This document shows positions 17,832-27,168 of a DNA stretch of 64,000 nucleotides, in pieces. The DNA is from JAFAGO01 sp031987605. GTDB lineage: Bacteria; Bacteroidota; Bacteroidia; Flavobacteriales; Weeksellaceae. Positions within the stretch are counted from its first letter, which is position 1, and each line of letters starts with the position of its first letter. The stretch lies in contig DALZZF010000008.1 in NCBI GenBank assembly GCA_031987605.1, positions 1 to 64,000 on the forward strand, read 5' to 3'. The notes under the pieces were generated by a model that searched no databases, had not been told where the DNA came from, and was given only the letters and a program-made list of their open reading frames with translations. A program made the translations under genes and the position numbers.

Positions 17832-18608
17832 ATGAAAAAACAATTACTATCTTTTCTTTTAACGTTGCCATTAGCTGTAAATGCACAATTTTCTGAAAGT
17901 TTTGATTCAGGAATTCCTTCAACTTGGACGGTAATAAATGGTGGAGATTCTGGCACTTGGGAAACCTATGCTGGTTTTGATACAACTTTTAATTCTCCAA
18001 ACAGCGGTGCACAATTTGTTGGTTTAAAATATGGATCAACACCACATGATGATTATTTAATAACGCCTTCTTTCACAGTAGTTGCTGGTCTTTCGGATAA
18101 ATTATTACTGTATGGCAGAAACAGAGGTGCAGGCTTAGCAGAAGTTTTTGATATAAAAGTTTCTACAACAACACCTACAGCAGAGGCATTTACAGCAAAT
18201 ATTGCTACCGATGTGAAACCACCAACTACTTGGACTCGTTATGCATATGATTTGTCTGCTTATGAAGGGCAAACCATTTATATTGCTTTTTATTCTAAAA
18301 CAGATGATGTCTGGTTTTTAGGGTTAGATGATATTTCAGTTACCAATGCTGCTAGTTTATCTGCTTTGGATACTGTAAATAAAAAGTTTTCATATTATCC
18401 TAATCCAGTGAAAGATTTTTTAACGATTAATTACGAAGGAAAGTTGACTTCTGTAAGTATTTATAATTTCGCAGGACAATTAGTAAAGTCCATCAATGCA
18501 AAATCTATAAATTCTAAAATAGATCTTAGCAAACTTCCTACCGGCAACTACATATTGAGAGTAGAAGAAAACGGTCAATTTAAAAGTTTTAAAATAATTA
18601 AAGAATAA
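17832..18608 (+). CDS. secreted cleaved-adhesin-like protein with T9SS sorting domain
   Basis: The 258-residue protein has a signal peptide (about 1-19, ending NAQ). A beta-sandwich follows (about 20-172) with the pattern of cleaved-adhesin/choice-of-anchor-J domains: FSESFDSGIPSTWTVIN, DDYLITPSF and TIYIAFYSKTDD...LGLDDISV. A type A T9SS sorting domain ends it (about 186-258, YYPNPVKDFLTI, ending FKIIKE). It is probably a surface or secreted carbohydrate-binding or adhesive protein with no visible catalytic site. It has its own promoter and terminator. Confidence 0.85.
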   Translation: MKKQLLSFLLTLPLAVNAQFSESFDSGIPSTWTVINGGDSGTWETYAGFDTTFNSPNSGAQFVGLKYGSTPHDDYLITPSFTVVAGLSDKLLLYGRNRGAGLAEVFDIKVSTTTPTAEAFTANIATDVKPPTTWTRYAYDLSAYEGQTIYIAFYSKTDDVWFLGLDDISVTNAASLSALDTVNKKFSYYPNPVKDFLTINYEGKLTSVSIYNFAGQLVKSINAKSINSKIDLSKLPTGNYILRVEENGQFKSFKIIKE

Positions 18609-18636
18609 TAAAAATAATTCTTTATTTAAATCTCGC

Positions 18637-18665
18637 AAAATCCAAAGTCAGAAGCTTTGGATTTT
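18637..18665 (+). terminator. intrinsic terminator
   Basis: An 11-bp perfect stem (AAAATCCAAAG / CTTTGGATTTT) with a 7-base loop and trailing T run lies about 30 bases past the stop of the cleaved-adhesin-like gene. The next 270 bases, to the rpsA promoter, contain nothing I can identify. Confidence 0.85.
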
Positions 18666-18942
18666 TTATTTTATGAAATGCATTTATTCATTTTTTAATA
18701 ATGGAACTTTAGTCCGATTTAACTTTTTTCTTTTGTTTTCTAATGTTTTGGAAATGTTATGTTAACAAATTAAGATGTAAAGTTTAGCGGAAATTAAATC
18801 AAAATTTTGATATTCTTTTGAGTACATTTTTACGAGGATTAATGCAATATACTTCTATGAATCAAAAAATCCATCTCAAAATAGCTATAAAATTTTAACA
18901 TGCTTGATTAATTTATGGAGAAATTCATATTTAAATGAATCA

Positions 18943-18973
18943 TTGTCCAATTCAAATAAATTTCGTACTTTTG
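18943..18973 (+). promoter_or_regulatory. rpsA promoter
   Basis: TTG (18943-18945), a 20-base spacer and TACTTTTG (18966-18973) form one of the best Bacteroidota promoter matches in the window. Transcription from here would give a leader of roughly 115 bases before the rpsA ATG, long enough to hold an autoregulatory structure. Confidence 0.8.
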
Positions 18974-19093
18974 CACCACTTTTGTGAGCGCACTTTTGGC
19001 GAAGTAAAACATTAACAATTAACATCTTCCGTATTTTTCAGGATTCACAGTAAAGCCAAAGTTTGAAAAAGAAGGAATACAAATTTTATATTT

Positions 19094-20875
19094 ATGTCTG
19101 AAACGGCAAACAAAGAATTAGAGTTAGTAAACGCTAACATTGCACCTGAACAATTTGACTGGGATTCCTTCGAATCCGGTCTTGATGCTGATGCAAGAAA
19201 AGAAAAATCCGATCTTGAAGAAATCTACAAAGGTTCCCTTAACGATCTGGAAGACAATGATGTATTGGTAGGAAAAGTAGTAAGACTTACCGATAAAGAA
19301 GCAATCGTAGACATCAACTTCAAATCTGAAGGGGTGATTTCTCTGAACGAATTCCGTTACAACCAAGGCCTGAAAGTAGGAGACGAAGTTGAAGTAATGG
19401 TAGACAGAAGAGAAGATAAAACCGGACAACTTCAACTTTCCCACAAAAAAGCAAGAACGCTTAAAGCTTGGGATAAAGTAAACGAACTTCACGAAACCGG
19501 AGAAGTAGTAAACGGTTTTGTAAAATCCAGAACAAAAGGAGGTATGATCGTAGATATCTACGGAATTGAAGCCTTCCTTCCAGGTTCGCAAATCGACGTT
19601 AAACCTATTAAAGATTACGATCAGTATGTTGGAAAAACAATGGAATTCAAAGTAGTGAAAATCAACCCTGAATTCAAAAACGTTGTAGTTTCTCACAAAG
19701 CATTGATCGAAGCCGATATCGAAGATCAGAAAAAAGAAATCATTGCACAGCTTGAAAAAGGTCAGGTTCTTGAAGGAACTGTGAAAAACATTACTTCTTA
19801 CGGAGTATTCGTAGACCTTGGAGGTGTTGATGGATTGATTCACATTACCGATCTTTCCTGGTCAAGAGTAAACCACCCATCTGAAATCCTTGAAGACGGA
19901 CAAACAGTGAAAGTGGTAATCCTTGATTTCGATGACGAAAAAACAAGAATCCAATTGGGTATGAAGCAGCTTGAACCACATCCTTGGGATGCGCTTTCTG
20001 CTGATCTTAAAGTAGGAGATAAAGTAAAAGGAAAAGTTGTAGTTCTTGCAGACTACGGTGCATTTGTAGAAATTGCTCCAGGTGTGGAAGGATTAATTCA
20101 CGTTTCTGAAATGTCTTGGTCTACTCACTTGAGAAGTGCCGGAGATTTCGTAAAAGTTGGGGATGAAGTAGAAGCTGAAGTGTTGACTTTGGACAGAGAT
20201 GAAAGAAAAATCTCTCTTGGTATGAAACAACTTTCTAAAGATCCTTGGGAAAATATCGAACAAAAATATCCAATCGGTTCAAAACATGTTGGAACAGTAA
20301 GAAACTTTACCAACTTCGGAGTATTCGTAGAACTGGAAGAAGGAATCGACGGTTTAGTTTACATTTCCGACCTTTCTTGGACGAAAAAAATCAAGCATCC
20401 ATCTGAATTCTGCAACGTAGGAGATAAATTGGATGTTGTAGTTCTTGAGTTGGATATTCCTGCAAGAAGAATTTCTTTAGGTCACAAACAACTGACTGAA
20501 AATCCTTGGGATAAATTTGAAACCAAATATGCTGAAGGAACAGTACACTCCGGTGTTGCAACTGAAGTTTTCGATAAAGGAGCACAGATCCAGTTTGAAG
20601 ATTCAGAAGTAGAAGCATTCTGCCCTTCAAGATTATTGGAAAAAGAAGATGGAACCAAAATTAAAAAAGGAGAAACTGCAGATTTCAAAGTAATCGAGTT
20701 CAACAAAGATTTCAAAAGAGTAGTTGTATCACACACCGGAATCTTCAGAGATGAAGAGAAAAAGAACGTGAAAGAAGCAACAAAAACAGCATCAAGTTCA
20801 GGTGAAGAAAAAACCACTCTTGGTGATATCGATGCTCTTGCAGAATTGAAAAAGAAAATGGAAGAAGGAAACTAA
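19094..20875 (+). CDS. rpsA: 30S ribosomal protein S1
   Basis: S1 binds mRNA and delivers it to the 30S subunit. The 593 residues contain six S1 domains at about 52-125, 130-207, 218-290, 305-380, 390-465 and 478-550. The third to fifth are the most typical (for example GTVKNITSYGVFVDLGGVDG and GKVVVLADYGAFVEI). Acidic and Lys-rich tails flank the domains. It is monocistronic, with a consensus promoter and a strong terminator. Its codon use is biased, with frequent AGA, GAA and CTT, as expected of a highly expressed gene. Confidence 0.96.
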   Translation: MSETANKELELVNANIAPEQFDWDSFESGLDADARKEKSDLEEIYKGSLNDLEDNDVLVGKVVRLTDKEAIVDINFKSEGVISLNEFRYNQGLKVGDEVEVMVDRREDKTGQLQLSHKKARTLKAWDKVNELHETGEVVNGFVKSRTKGGMIVDIYGIEAFLPGSQIDVKPIKDYDQYVGKTMEFKVVKINPEFKNVVVSHKALIEADIEDQKKEIIAQLEKGQVLEGTVKNITSYGVFVDLGGVDGLIHITDLSWSRVNHPSEILEDGQTVKVVILDFDDEKTRIQLGMKQLEPHPWDALSADLKVGDKVKGKVVVLADYGAFVEIAPGVEGLIHVSEMSWSTHLRSAGDFVKVGDEVEAEVLTLDRDERKISLGMKQLSKDPWENIEQKYPIGSKHVGTVRNFTNFGVFVELEEGIDGLVYISDLSWTKKIKHPSEFCNVGDKLDVVVLELDIPARRISLGHKQLTENPWDKFETKYAEGTVHSGVATEVFDKGAQIQFEDSEVEAFCPSRLLEKEDGTKIKKGETADFKVIEFNKDFKRVVVSHTGIFRDEEKKNVKEATKTASSSGEEKTTLGDIDALAELKKKMEEGN

Positions 20876-20901
20876 TTCTGATTTCAAATTCAAATAATCA
20901 T

Positions 20902-20925
20902 AAACGTCTCAGCAATGAGACGTTT
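20902..20925 (+). terminator. rpsA terminator
   Basis: A 10-bp stem (AAACGTCTCA / TGAGACGTTT) with a GCAA tetraloop and a T run lies 26 bases past the rpsA stop codon. Confidence 0.9.
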
Positions 20926-20995
20926 TTTTGTTAAAAAAAACCGAGTTTTCTTATTTTTTTACTAAATTCGGCGAATAATTTAACTAAAAAATAAT

Positions 20996-23587
20996 ATGAA
21001 GAATAGAAAACTACCTCTTATTGCAGCGTTTTTTGTTTTTTCCACTTCACTTGGTCTCTATGGTCAGGATACAAAATCAGTGGTAAAAAATTATCTTGAA
21101 ACGAGCTCTGCTTTAAACAAAAATGTTCAAAACAGAGCTTTTGTTGTAAGCAATGAAGATCCTTCGCACAGCCTTAAAGGAACCGTGGTGAAAATTCAGC
21201 AAACGCTGAACGGAATTCCTATTTATGGAAATTATGCAACCGTTTTGGTAAAAGATAATGCTGTGGTTTCATTTAACGGATCTTTCACTAAAAACAGTCA
21301 GGCCAATTCAACAAAAGCGACCATTTCGCAAGATCATATTTTTGGTGTGGCAGCCGGAAAAATGGGATTGAGCAATCCTTCCCATTACGACAGTCTGGTT
21401 TCTACAGAGCAGGCACTTCCTGCAAAACTGGTTTATTTCGACAATGGAAGTTCACTAGTTTTGGCCTATCAGATTGAATTTGAGGAACAGAAATCCAGCA
21501 ATATGTGGTTTGTTGTTGCCGATGCCAATACCGGAAACATTTTAGTTAAAGAAAACCTCACTCTTTCCTGTTCTTTTCATGAAGGGCATTTCGGGAGAGA
21601 TCATTCTGAAGAAATACACGACAAATTTGTTTTACAGATTGGTGCAGAGAAAAAAAATGGAAGCAATATTAACGTTCCTTTTTTGGTAAACGATGCCAAT
21701 TACCGCGTTTACCCATTTCCAGTTGAGTCTCCTATTCATGGAGAACGGGCACTTCTAACAAATCCTTGGGATCTATCCGTTTCACCATTTGGATGGCAGA
21801 AAACCAACACCACGGAATTTGAAACTACCCGTGGAAACAACGTTTTTGCCTATCTGGATGAAATGAGTGTGAACCCATCAACCGGACAAGTAAGTGCAAA
21901 TGGCGGTGCGAATCATAACTTTGATTTTCCTTTTAGTTTCCCTGAAAATTATGTTAATAATACCAATGCCTCCTTAACCAATTTATTTTATTCGAATAAT
22001 AAGGTACACGACATTATGTACAAATACGGTTTCACGGAAACAGCCGGAAACTTTCAGTCTCATAATTTCGGATTGGGAGGAAACCAGAATGATCATGTAA
22101 TGGCAGAATCCAGAGATGGAGGTGGCGTTGCCGATTTATCACTTGGAATTTATAATAATGCCAATTTTTCTACACCAAGCGATGGTTTCCGTCCAAAGAT
22201 GCAAATGTATGTTTGGTTAGGAGCTGGTCCTTATTTTACTTATAATGCTCCAAATCCAGGCACATCCATCGCACAAATCGGTCTAGGGTATTTTGGTCCG
22301 CCACTTTGGAAAGCACCTGCAACGGCAGACGTAGCTATTTCTCCTGTTGAAGATGCTTGTACCCAACTTCCATCTGGTTCACTTGCCGGTAAAATTGGAA
22401 TTGCAAAACGTGGTACCTGTAATTTTATTCTGAAAGTAAAAAATATGCAAGATGCCGGCGCAATCGCTGGTATTATCTATGACAATGTTACGGGAGATCC
22501 GACCAATATGTCGGGAGATGGATCAACAACCATTTCTATTCCGTCTGTATTTGTAACAAAAGTAAATGGAGAATCCATTGTAAACACCATTAATGGAGGG
22601 CAAAATGTGAATGTTAGTTTGAATATTCCTTATTATGATTCAGGAATGGATCATTCTATTGTTGTTCATGAATATGGTCATGGAATTTCCAATCGCCTAA
22701 CAGGAGATAGCGTTAACTGTCTTTCAACTACCAATTCCAAAGAGCAAATGGGTGAAGGATGGTCGGATTTCTTCGCACTGATGCTTACGCTTAAGCCTAC
22801 TGATAATTCTTCAATCGGACGTGGAATTGGAACCTATGCTGCTGGACAAACAACAACCGGAGTTGGGATTCGCCCTGCAAAATATACTCCAAACATGAGT
22901 GAGAATAACTATACCTATGGGAAAACCAATGGTATGGAATACACCAACAGTAATGGACAGCTTGTTCCGGATGTTCATTCAATCGGATTTATTTGGGCAT
23001 CCATGCTTTGGGATTTACATTGGAAATATGTTGAAAAATACGGTTTCGATGCAGATGTTGCAGCCAATCAGGCTTCAGGATCAGGAAAAGTACTTCAATT
23101 AGTTATCGACGGATTGAAATTACAACCATGTGCGCCAACGTTTATTGATGGTAGAGACGCAATTTTAGCAGCAGATCAGGCCTCAAATGGAGGAGCCGAT
23201 AAATGTATGATCTGGAATGCTTTTGCAAGACGTGGACTTGGTTTAAATGCATCCGCCGGATCCAAAACCAATATCAACGATCAGGTAGAAGATTTTACAG
23301 TACCTGTAGAATGTGCACTTGCCGCAAATGAAGTGGGAACAGTAAAAGGAATGAGCATTTTCCCTAATCCTGCCAAAAATGAATTCAATCTTAAATTCTC
23401 CGGAAACATCACCGGAAAAGTAAAAGTTGATATTTTTGATACTTCCGGAAGATTGGTGTCCAGCCAGAACGTAGATCCAAAAGGTACCGAAACCATCGGT
23501 ATACAGAATCTTTCCAATGGAGTATATGTAGTAAAAGCATCAGGTATTGGTGTTGAATCTTCAACGAAATTGATTGTAAATAAATAA
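20996..23587 (+). CDS. secreted M36 (fungalysin-family) metallopeptidase with PA and T9SS sorting domains
   Basis: This is an 863-residue secreted zinc protease. A signal peptide (about 1-23) is followed by an FTP-type propeptide (about 35-190). The M36 catalytic domain is interrupted by a protease-associated (PA) domain at about 440-530 (GKIGIAKRGTCNFILKVKNM). The zinc site is HEYGH near 558, with the third ligand in GEGWSDFF near 585. A type A T9SS sorting domain ends the protein (about 795-863, IFPNPAKNEFNL, ending KLIVNK). It probably digests extracellular protein together with the M4 and S8 proteases of this window. It is closed by its own hairpin. Confidence 0.93.
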   Translation: MKNRKLPLIAAFFVFSTSLGLYGQDTKSVVKNYLETSSALNKNVQNRAFVVSNEDPSHSLKGTVVKIQQTLNGIPIYGNYATVLVKDNAVVSFNGSFTKNSQANSTKATISQDHIFGVAAGKMGLSNPSHYDSLVSTEQALPAKLVYFDNGSSLVLAYQIEFEEQKSSNMWFVVADANTGNILVKENLTLSCSFHEGHFGRDHSEEIHDKFVLQIGAEKKNGSNINVPFLVNDANYRVYPFPVESPIHGERALLTNPWDLSVSPFGWQKTNTTEFETTRGNNVFAYLDEMSVNPSTGQVSANGGANHNFDFPFSFPENYVNNTNASLTNLFYSNNKVHDIMYKYGFTETAGNFQSHNFGLGGNQNDHVMAESRDGGGVADLSLGIYNNANFSTPSDGFRPKMQMYVWLGAGPYFTYNAPNPGTSIAQIGLGYFGPPLWKAPATADVAISPVEDACTQLPSGSLAGKIGIAKRGTCNFILKVKNMQDAGAIAGIIYDNVTGDPTNMSGDGSTTISIPSVFVTKVNGESIVNTINGGQNVNVSLNIPYYDSGMDHSIVVHEYGHGISNRLTGDSVNCLSTTNSKEQMGEGWSDFFALMLTLKPTDNSSIGRGIGTYAAGQTTTGVGIRPAKYTPNMSENNYTYGKTNGMEYTNSNGQLVPDVHSIGFIWASMLWDLHWKYVEKYGFDADVAANQASGSGKVLQLVIDGLKLQPCAPTFIDGRDAILAADQASNGGADKCMIWNAFARRGLGLNASAGSKTNINDQVEDFTVPVECALAANEVGTVKGMSIFPNPAKNEFNLKFSGNITGKVKVDIFDTSGRLVSSQNVDPKGTETIGIQNLSNGVYVVKASGIGVESSTKLIVNK

Positions 23588-23617
23588 TCTACAATTAAAT
23601 TAATCCATTATAGAAAC

Positions 23618-23638
23618 AACCGTCAGAATATGACGGTT
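23618..23638. terminator. terminator between the M36 protease gene and uvrA
   Basis: An 8-bp stem (AACCGTCA / TGACGGTT) with a 5-base loop and a T run follows the protease stop codon by 30 bases. The convergent uvrA stop lies 30 bases beyond it. Confidence 0.8.
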
Positions 23639-23668
23639 TTTTCTTGTTCCAAGAATAGAGTATTTCTC

Positions 23669-26497
23669 TTAAAGCTCTTTCTTTAAAAACTTCCCAGTCA
23701 GGGATTTTTTATTCTTCGCGATTTCTTCGGGAGTTCCTTTGGCAATGATTTCTCCACCATGTTTTCCACCTTCCGGACCAATATCTACAATATAGTCGGC
23801 CAGTTTTATCACATCCAGATTATGCTCAATAATAATGAATGAATTTCCCAAATCCACGAGTTTATTAATCGCTTCCATCAGGATTTTCACATCTTCAAAA
23901 TGAAGTCCGGTTGTGGGTTCATCCAGAATATACAGTGTATTTCCGGTTTGTCTTTTGGCAAGTTCCGTGGCCAGTTTTATCCTTTGCGCTTCGCCACCGC
24001 TTAATGTTGTGGATTGTTGCCCCAACGTAATATAGCCCAATCCGACATCCTGCAAAGTTTTCACTTTACTATAGATTTTCGGAATGGGTGCAAAAAAGTC
24101 TACGGCTTCATCAATTGTCATTTCCAGAACATCAGAAATCGATTTTCCTTTGTAGCGCACTTCCAGAGTTTCGCGGTTGAATCGTTTTCCGTTGCAGGTT
24201 TCGCAATGCACGTATACATCCGGCAGAAAATTCATTTCAATCACTTTCAAACCGCCACCCTGGCATGTTTCGCATCTTCCGCCTTTCACATTAAATGAAA
24301 ATCGTCCCGGTTTGTAACCTCTGATTTTGGATTCCGGAAGCTCGGCAAAAAGATTGCGGATATCCGTAAACATTCCGGTGTAAGTAGCAGGATTGGAACG
24401 TGGTGTTCTTCCAATCGGACTTTGATCCACATCCACAATCTTGTCGACATTTTCCAGACCTTCTATTTTTTTGTAAGGCAAAGGCTCCTGAACGGCACGA
24501 TAAAAGTGTTTGTTCAGAATAGGGTATAAGGTTCCGTTAATCAACGAGGATTTTCCGCTTCCGGAAATTCCGGTAATCAGCACCAGTTCTCCCAAAGGAA
24601 TTTCCAGTGTAACGTTTTTCAGGTTGTTTCCGGTTGCACCTTTCAGAACAATTTTTTTTCCGTTTCCTTTTCTCCGCTCTTTTGGAATTTCAATTTTTCT
24701 TGTTCCGTTAATGTAATCAGCCGTGATGGTTTTGGCATTTTTAATGTCTTTCGGATTTCCCTGCCACAGCACTTCACCACCGAATTTTCCGGCTCTTGGC
24801 CCAATATCCAGAACTTCATCGGCCTCCAGAATCATATCTTTATCGTGTTCCACGACCAAAACGGAATTTCCGATATCCCGAAGATTTTTGAGGGAATTAA
24901 TCAGTCTTTCATTATCTCTTTGGTGCAAACCGATGGAAGGTTCATCCAAAATATACAGCACATTTACCAGCTGCGAACCGATTTGCGTGGCCAGACGAAT
25001 TCGCTGGGATTCACCTCCGGAAAGCGTTCTCGAGCTTCTGCTTAAACTCAGATAATCCAGACCGACATCGAGCAGAAACTGAAGCCGGGTTTCAATTTCT
25101 TTCAGGATTTCTTCAGCGATAATTTTATTTTTTTCAGAAAAACTTCCTTTTACATCATGCAGCCATTCTTTAAAATCTCCTAGACTCAGGGCAGTGATTT
25201 CCGCAATGCTTTTCCCATCAATTTTAAAACTTAAACTGGAAGGCTGAAGTCGTGTTCCTCCACATTCCGGACAGGTTTCTTCCGTAGTAAAATGGCGCTC
25301 CAGAAGTACGGCATCATAAGAATCTTTATCCTCAATCAGCTCATTGATAATGGAAACCAGACCATCGAAATTTACCTTTATTTTTTTTGAAATTCCGGCA
25401 TATTTTAAATCTTTACTAAATTCTTTATGGCAACCATTGTAAATATAATCAATGGCTTCTTCCGGAATTTTATGAAAAGGAGTGGATAAATCCAGACCGA
25501 AAATTTCCAAAATATTCTTGATCTGCTGAACAATCCATTTGTTGGCTTTGATGTCTTCCAGTGGCAATAAAGCACCGCTGTTTACGGATAATTTATCGTT
25601 TTCAACAAAGAAATCGGTGTTTACTTTTTTTATGGTTCCCAAACCTTTGCAGTTCGGGCAACTTCCTTTTGGTGAATTGAATGAAAAGGTATTCGGTTCC
25701 GGTAAAGCCAAAGAATGTCCGGTATCATCATCCATCAGGTTTTTAGAAAAATAATCTACTTTTTCCGTTCCTAATTTCTGAATTCCGATAATGCCTTCTC
25801 CCATCTCCATTGCGGTTTTCAGGGATTTTTCCATTCGGGATTCGGAAGCATTTTCGCCGATAATCCATCGATCAATTACAATATCGATGTCGTGAGTTTT
25901 GTAGCGGTCGAGTTTTAAATCATACTCAATATCCTGTAATTCTCCATCAATTCTTGCCATTCCGTAGCCCTTTTTAGCCATTTGTACGAAAAGATCATGG
26001 TAATGCCCTTTTCTGGAACGGATTACCGGTGCCAAAAGCATTACTTTTTCACCTTTGTAATTTTGTTTAATGGTTTCCAGAATTTGTTCTTCGGTATAAC
26101 TCACCAGTTTTTTACCTGATGTTAAACTATATGCATCTGAAACTCTTGCAAACAGCAAACGGAGAAAATCATAAAGTTCCGTAACTGTTCCGACTGTGGA
26201 ACGCGGATTTTTATTGGTGGTTTTTTGTTCAATGGCAATTACGGGCGAAAGTCCTTCGATTTTATCAACATCCGGACGTTCCAAACCACCCAAAAACTGG
26301 CGCGCATATGCCGAAAATGTTTCAATATATCTGCGCTGTCCTTCCGCAAAAATGGTATCGAAAGCCAGCGAAGATTTTCCGCTTCCGGAAAGTCCGGTAA
26401 TCACCACCAATTCGTTTCTCGGAATCTTTACGTTGATGTTTTTCAGGTTGTGTTCACGTGCACCGTAAACTTCAATATATTCTTTAGAATCGCTCAT
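23669..26497 (-). CDS. uvrA: UvrABC system protein A
   Basis: UvrA is the damage-recognition ATPase of nucleotide excision repair. The 942 residues contain two ABC modules, each with a Walker A (GLSGSGKSS near 32 and GISGSGKSS near 640) and an ABC signature (SRTLSGGESQRI and TTLSGGEAQRI). Zinc-finger Cys pairs are visible (CPNCKGLG, CPECGGTR, CETCQGGG...CETCNGKR). The length is normal. A -7 box (TAAATTTG, 26533-26540 on the minus strand) lies 35 bases upstream. Confidence 0.97.
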   Translation of the reverse strand: MSDSKEYIEVYGAREHNLKNINVKIPRNELVVITGLSGSGKSSLAFDTIFAEGQRRYIETFSAYARQFLGGLERPDVDKIEGLSPVIAIEQKTTNKNPRSTVGTVTELYDFLRLLFARVSDAYSLTSGKKLVSYTEEQILETIKQNYKGEKVMLLAPVIRSRKGHYHDLFVQMAKKGYGMARIDGELQDIEYDLKLDRYKTHDIDIVIDRWIIGENASESRMEKSLKTAMEMGEGIIGIQKLGTEKVDYFSKNLMDDDTGHSLALPEPNTFSFNSPKGSCPNCKGLGTIKKVNTDFFVENDKLSVNSGALLPLEDIKANKWIVQQIKNILEIFGLDLSTPFHKIPEEAIDYIYNGCHKEFSKDLKYAGISKKIKVNFDGLVSIINELIEDKDSYDAVLLERHFTTEETCPECGGTRLQPSSLSFKIDGKSIAEITALSLGDFKEWLHDVKGSFSEKNKIIAEEILKEIETRLQFLLDVGLDYLSLSRSSRTLSGGESQRIRLATQIGSQLVNVLYILDEPSIGLHQRDNERLINSLKNLRDIGNSVLVVEHDKDMILEADEVLDIGPRAGKFGGEVLWQGNPKDIKNAKTITADYINGTRKIEIPKERRKGNGKKIVLKGATGNNLKNVTLEIPLGELVLITGISGSGKSSLINGTLYPILNKHFYRAVQEPLPYKKIEGLENVDKIVDVDQSPIGRTPRSNPATYTGMFTDIRNLFAELPESKIRGYKPGRFSFNVKGGRCETCQGGGLKVIEMNFLPDVYVHCETCNGKRFNRETLEVRYKGKSISDVLEMTIDEAVDFFAPIPKIYSKVKTLQDVGLGYITLGQQSTTLSGGEAQRIKLATELAKRQTGNTLYILDEPTTGLHFEDVKILMEAINKLVDLGNSFIIIEHNLDVIKLADYIVDIGPEGGKHGGEIIAKGTPEEIAKNKKSLTGKFLKKEL

Positions 26498-26532
26498 TTT
26501 TACTACTATATTTCTGCTCTGGCAGAAACGTG

Positions 26533-26540
26533 CAAATTTA
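26533..26540 (-). promoter_or_regulatory. -7 box of uvrA
   Basis: TAAATTTG on the minus strand is a full -7 consensus match, 35 bases before the uvrA start codon. The -33 region shows TTC instead of TTG. Confidence 0.5.
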
Positions 26541-26573
26541 CGGAATTTTAATGGGTTAAGGAAAAATTATTGA

Positions 26574-27083
26574 GGTCATTACATAACTTCATAGGTGGTT
26601 TTTTTATTCTATGTTGTTGTTTTCAATAAAATAAAAAAGGGTTCTTCGCCAAAAACTATGGATTTAAAGATTTTAAAATTATCGTTTTATTTTGATTTTA
26701 TGTTCTTTTGTCTTGAAACAAAAGAACCAAAAATTCAAGACTTGGAAACTCCGGCTAAAATTTTGAAGAATTTCCTAAAATCTCCAAACTCGGGCGGAAA
26801 GAAAGAGTCTCCAAATAAGAAAGATTTTTGCCGCCACTCGAACAGTGGATATTTTTTAACGGAATTTATTCAAAATTTATTAACGCCACCATTTCCGAGG
26901 TCGATTTAAAATGATATTCAAAATTTAATTTCCATACAAAATGGCGAAGAGCCTAAAAAAGTATGCGCCACTTTTGTCATGCTGTAAGCATCTCGACAAA
27001 CGGTATTTAGATTTCTTCGAAATGACAAACCTTGTGTTTAAAGACTTTTTGTAAAAATTGATGTATGTATTAATCTTATGACC
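26574..27083 (+). mobile_element. miniature inverted-repeat element, copy A (interrupted)
   Basis: The ends are imperfect inverted repeats starting GGTCATTACATAACTTCATA on the left and, reversed, GGTCATAAGATTAATACATA on the right (15 of 20 match). Near the right side lies a 57-base core (26973-27029) bounded by TTTGTCAT and ATGACAAA, with small inner hairpins. The same arrangement occurs inverted at 63397-63574. Without the 314-base insertion and its 8-base duplication, copy A would be about 188 bases, close to the 178 of copy B. It has no coding capacity. Confidence 0.7.
26640..26953 (+). mobile_element. 314-bp non-autonomous element with ISL3-like ends
   Basis: The terminal inverted repeats are GGTTCTTCGCCA and, reversed, GGCTCTTCGCCA (11 of 12). 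The element is flanked by a perfect 8-base direct repeat, TAAAAAAG (26632-26639 and 26954-26961). Ends starting GGcTCTTCG and 8-base AT-rich target duplications are characteristic of the ISL3 transposon family. No transposase is encoded, so it would need one in trans. It sits inside copy A of another miniature element. A 104-codon open frame (26595-26909) spans the left end and has no recognisable domain. I do not call it a gene. Confidence 0.7.
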
Positions 27084-27144
27084 TCGATTATTTTTTTTAA
27101 ATTTAATTTAACTCCACACCGCCTCGGAAATAAAAAACTAACTG

Positions 27145-27152
27145 TAATTTTG
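27145..27152 (+). promoter_or_regulatory. -7 box of the S1/P1 nuclease gene
   Basis: TAATTTTG matches TAnnTTTG and lies 16 bases before the start codon. No clear TTG is present at the -33 position. Confidence 0.45.
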
Positions 27153-27168
27153 CAGGCAAATTGAAAAA

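Noticed and set aside
19124..19843. 239-codon open frame on the minus strand
   Set aside because: It is fully antisense to rpsA, whose biased codons create long open frames. The translation is Phe/Tyr-rich with no recognisable motif.
26595..26909. 104-codon open frame upstream of the S1/P1 nuclease gene
   Set aside because: It starts outside and runs into the 314-base insertion, crosses its left end and target duplication, and has no domain or signal. It is best explained as chance coding in a mobile element.
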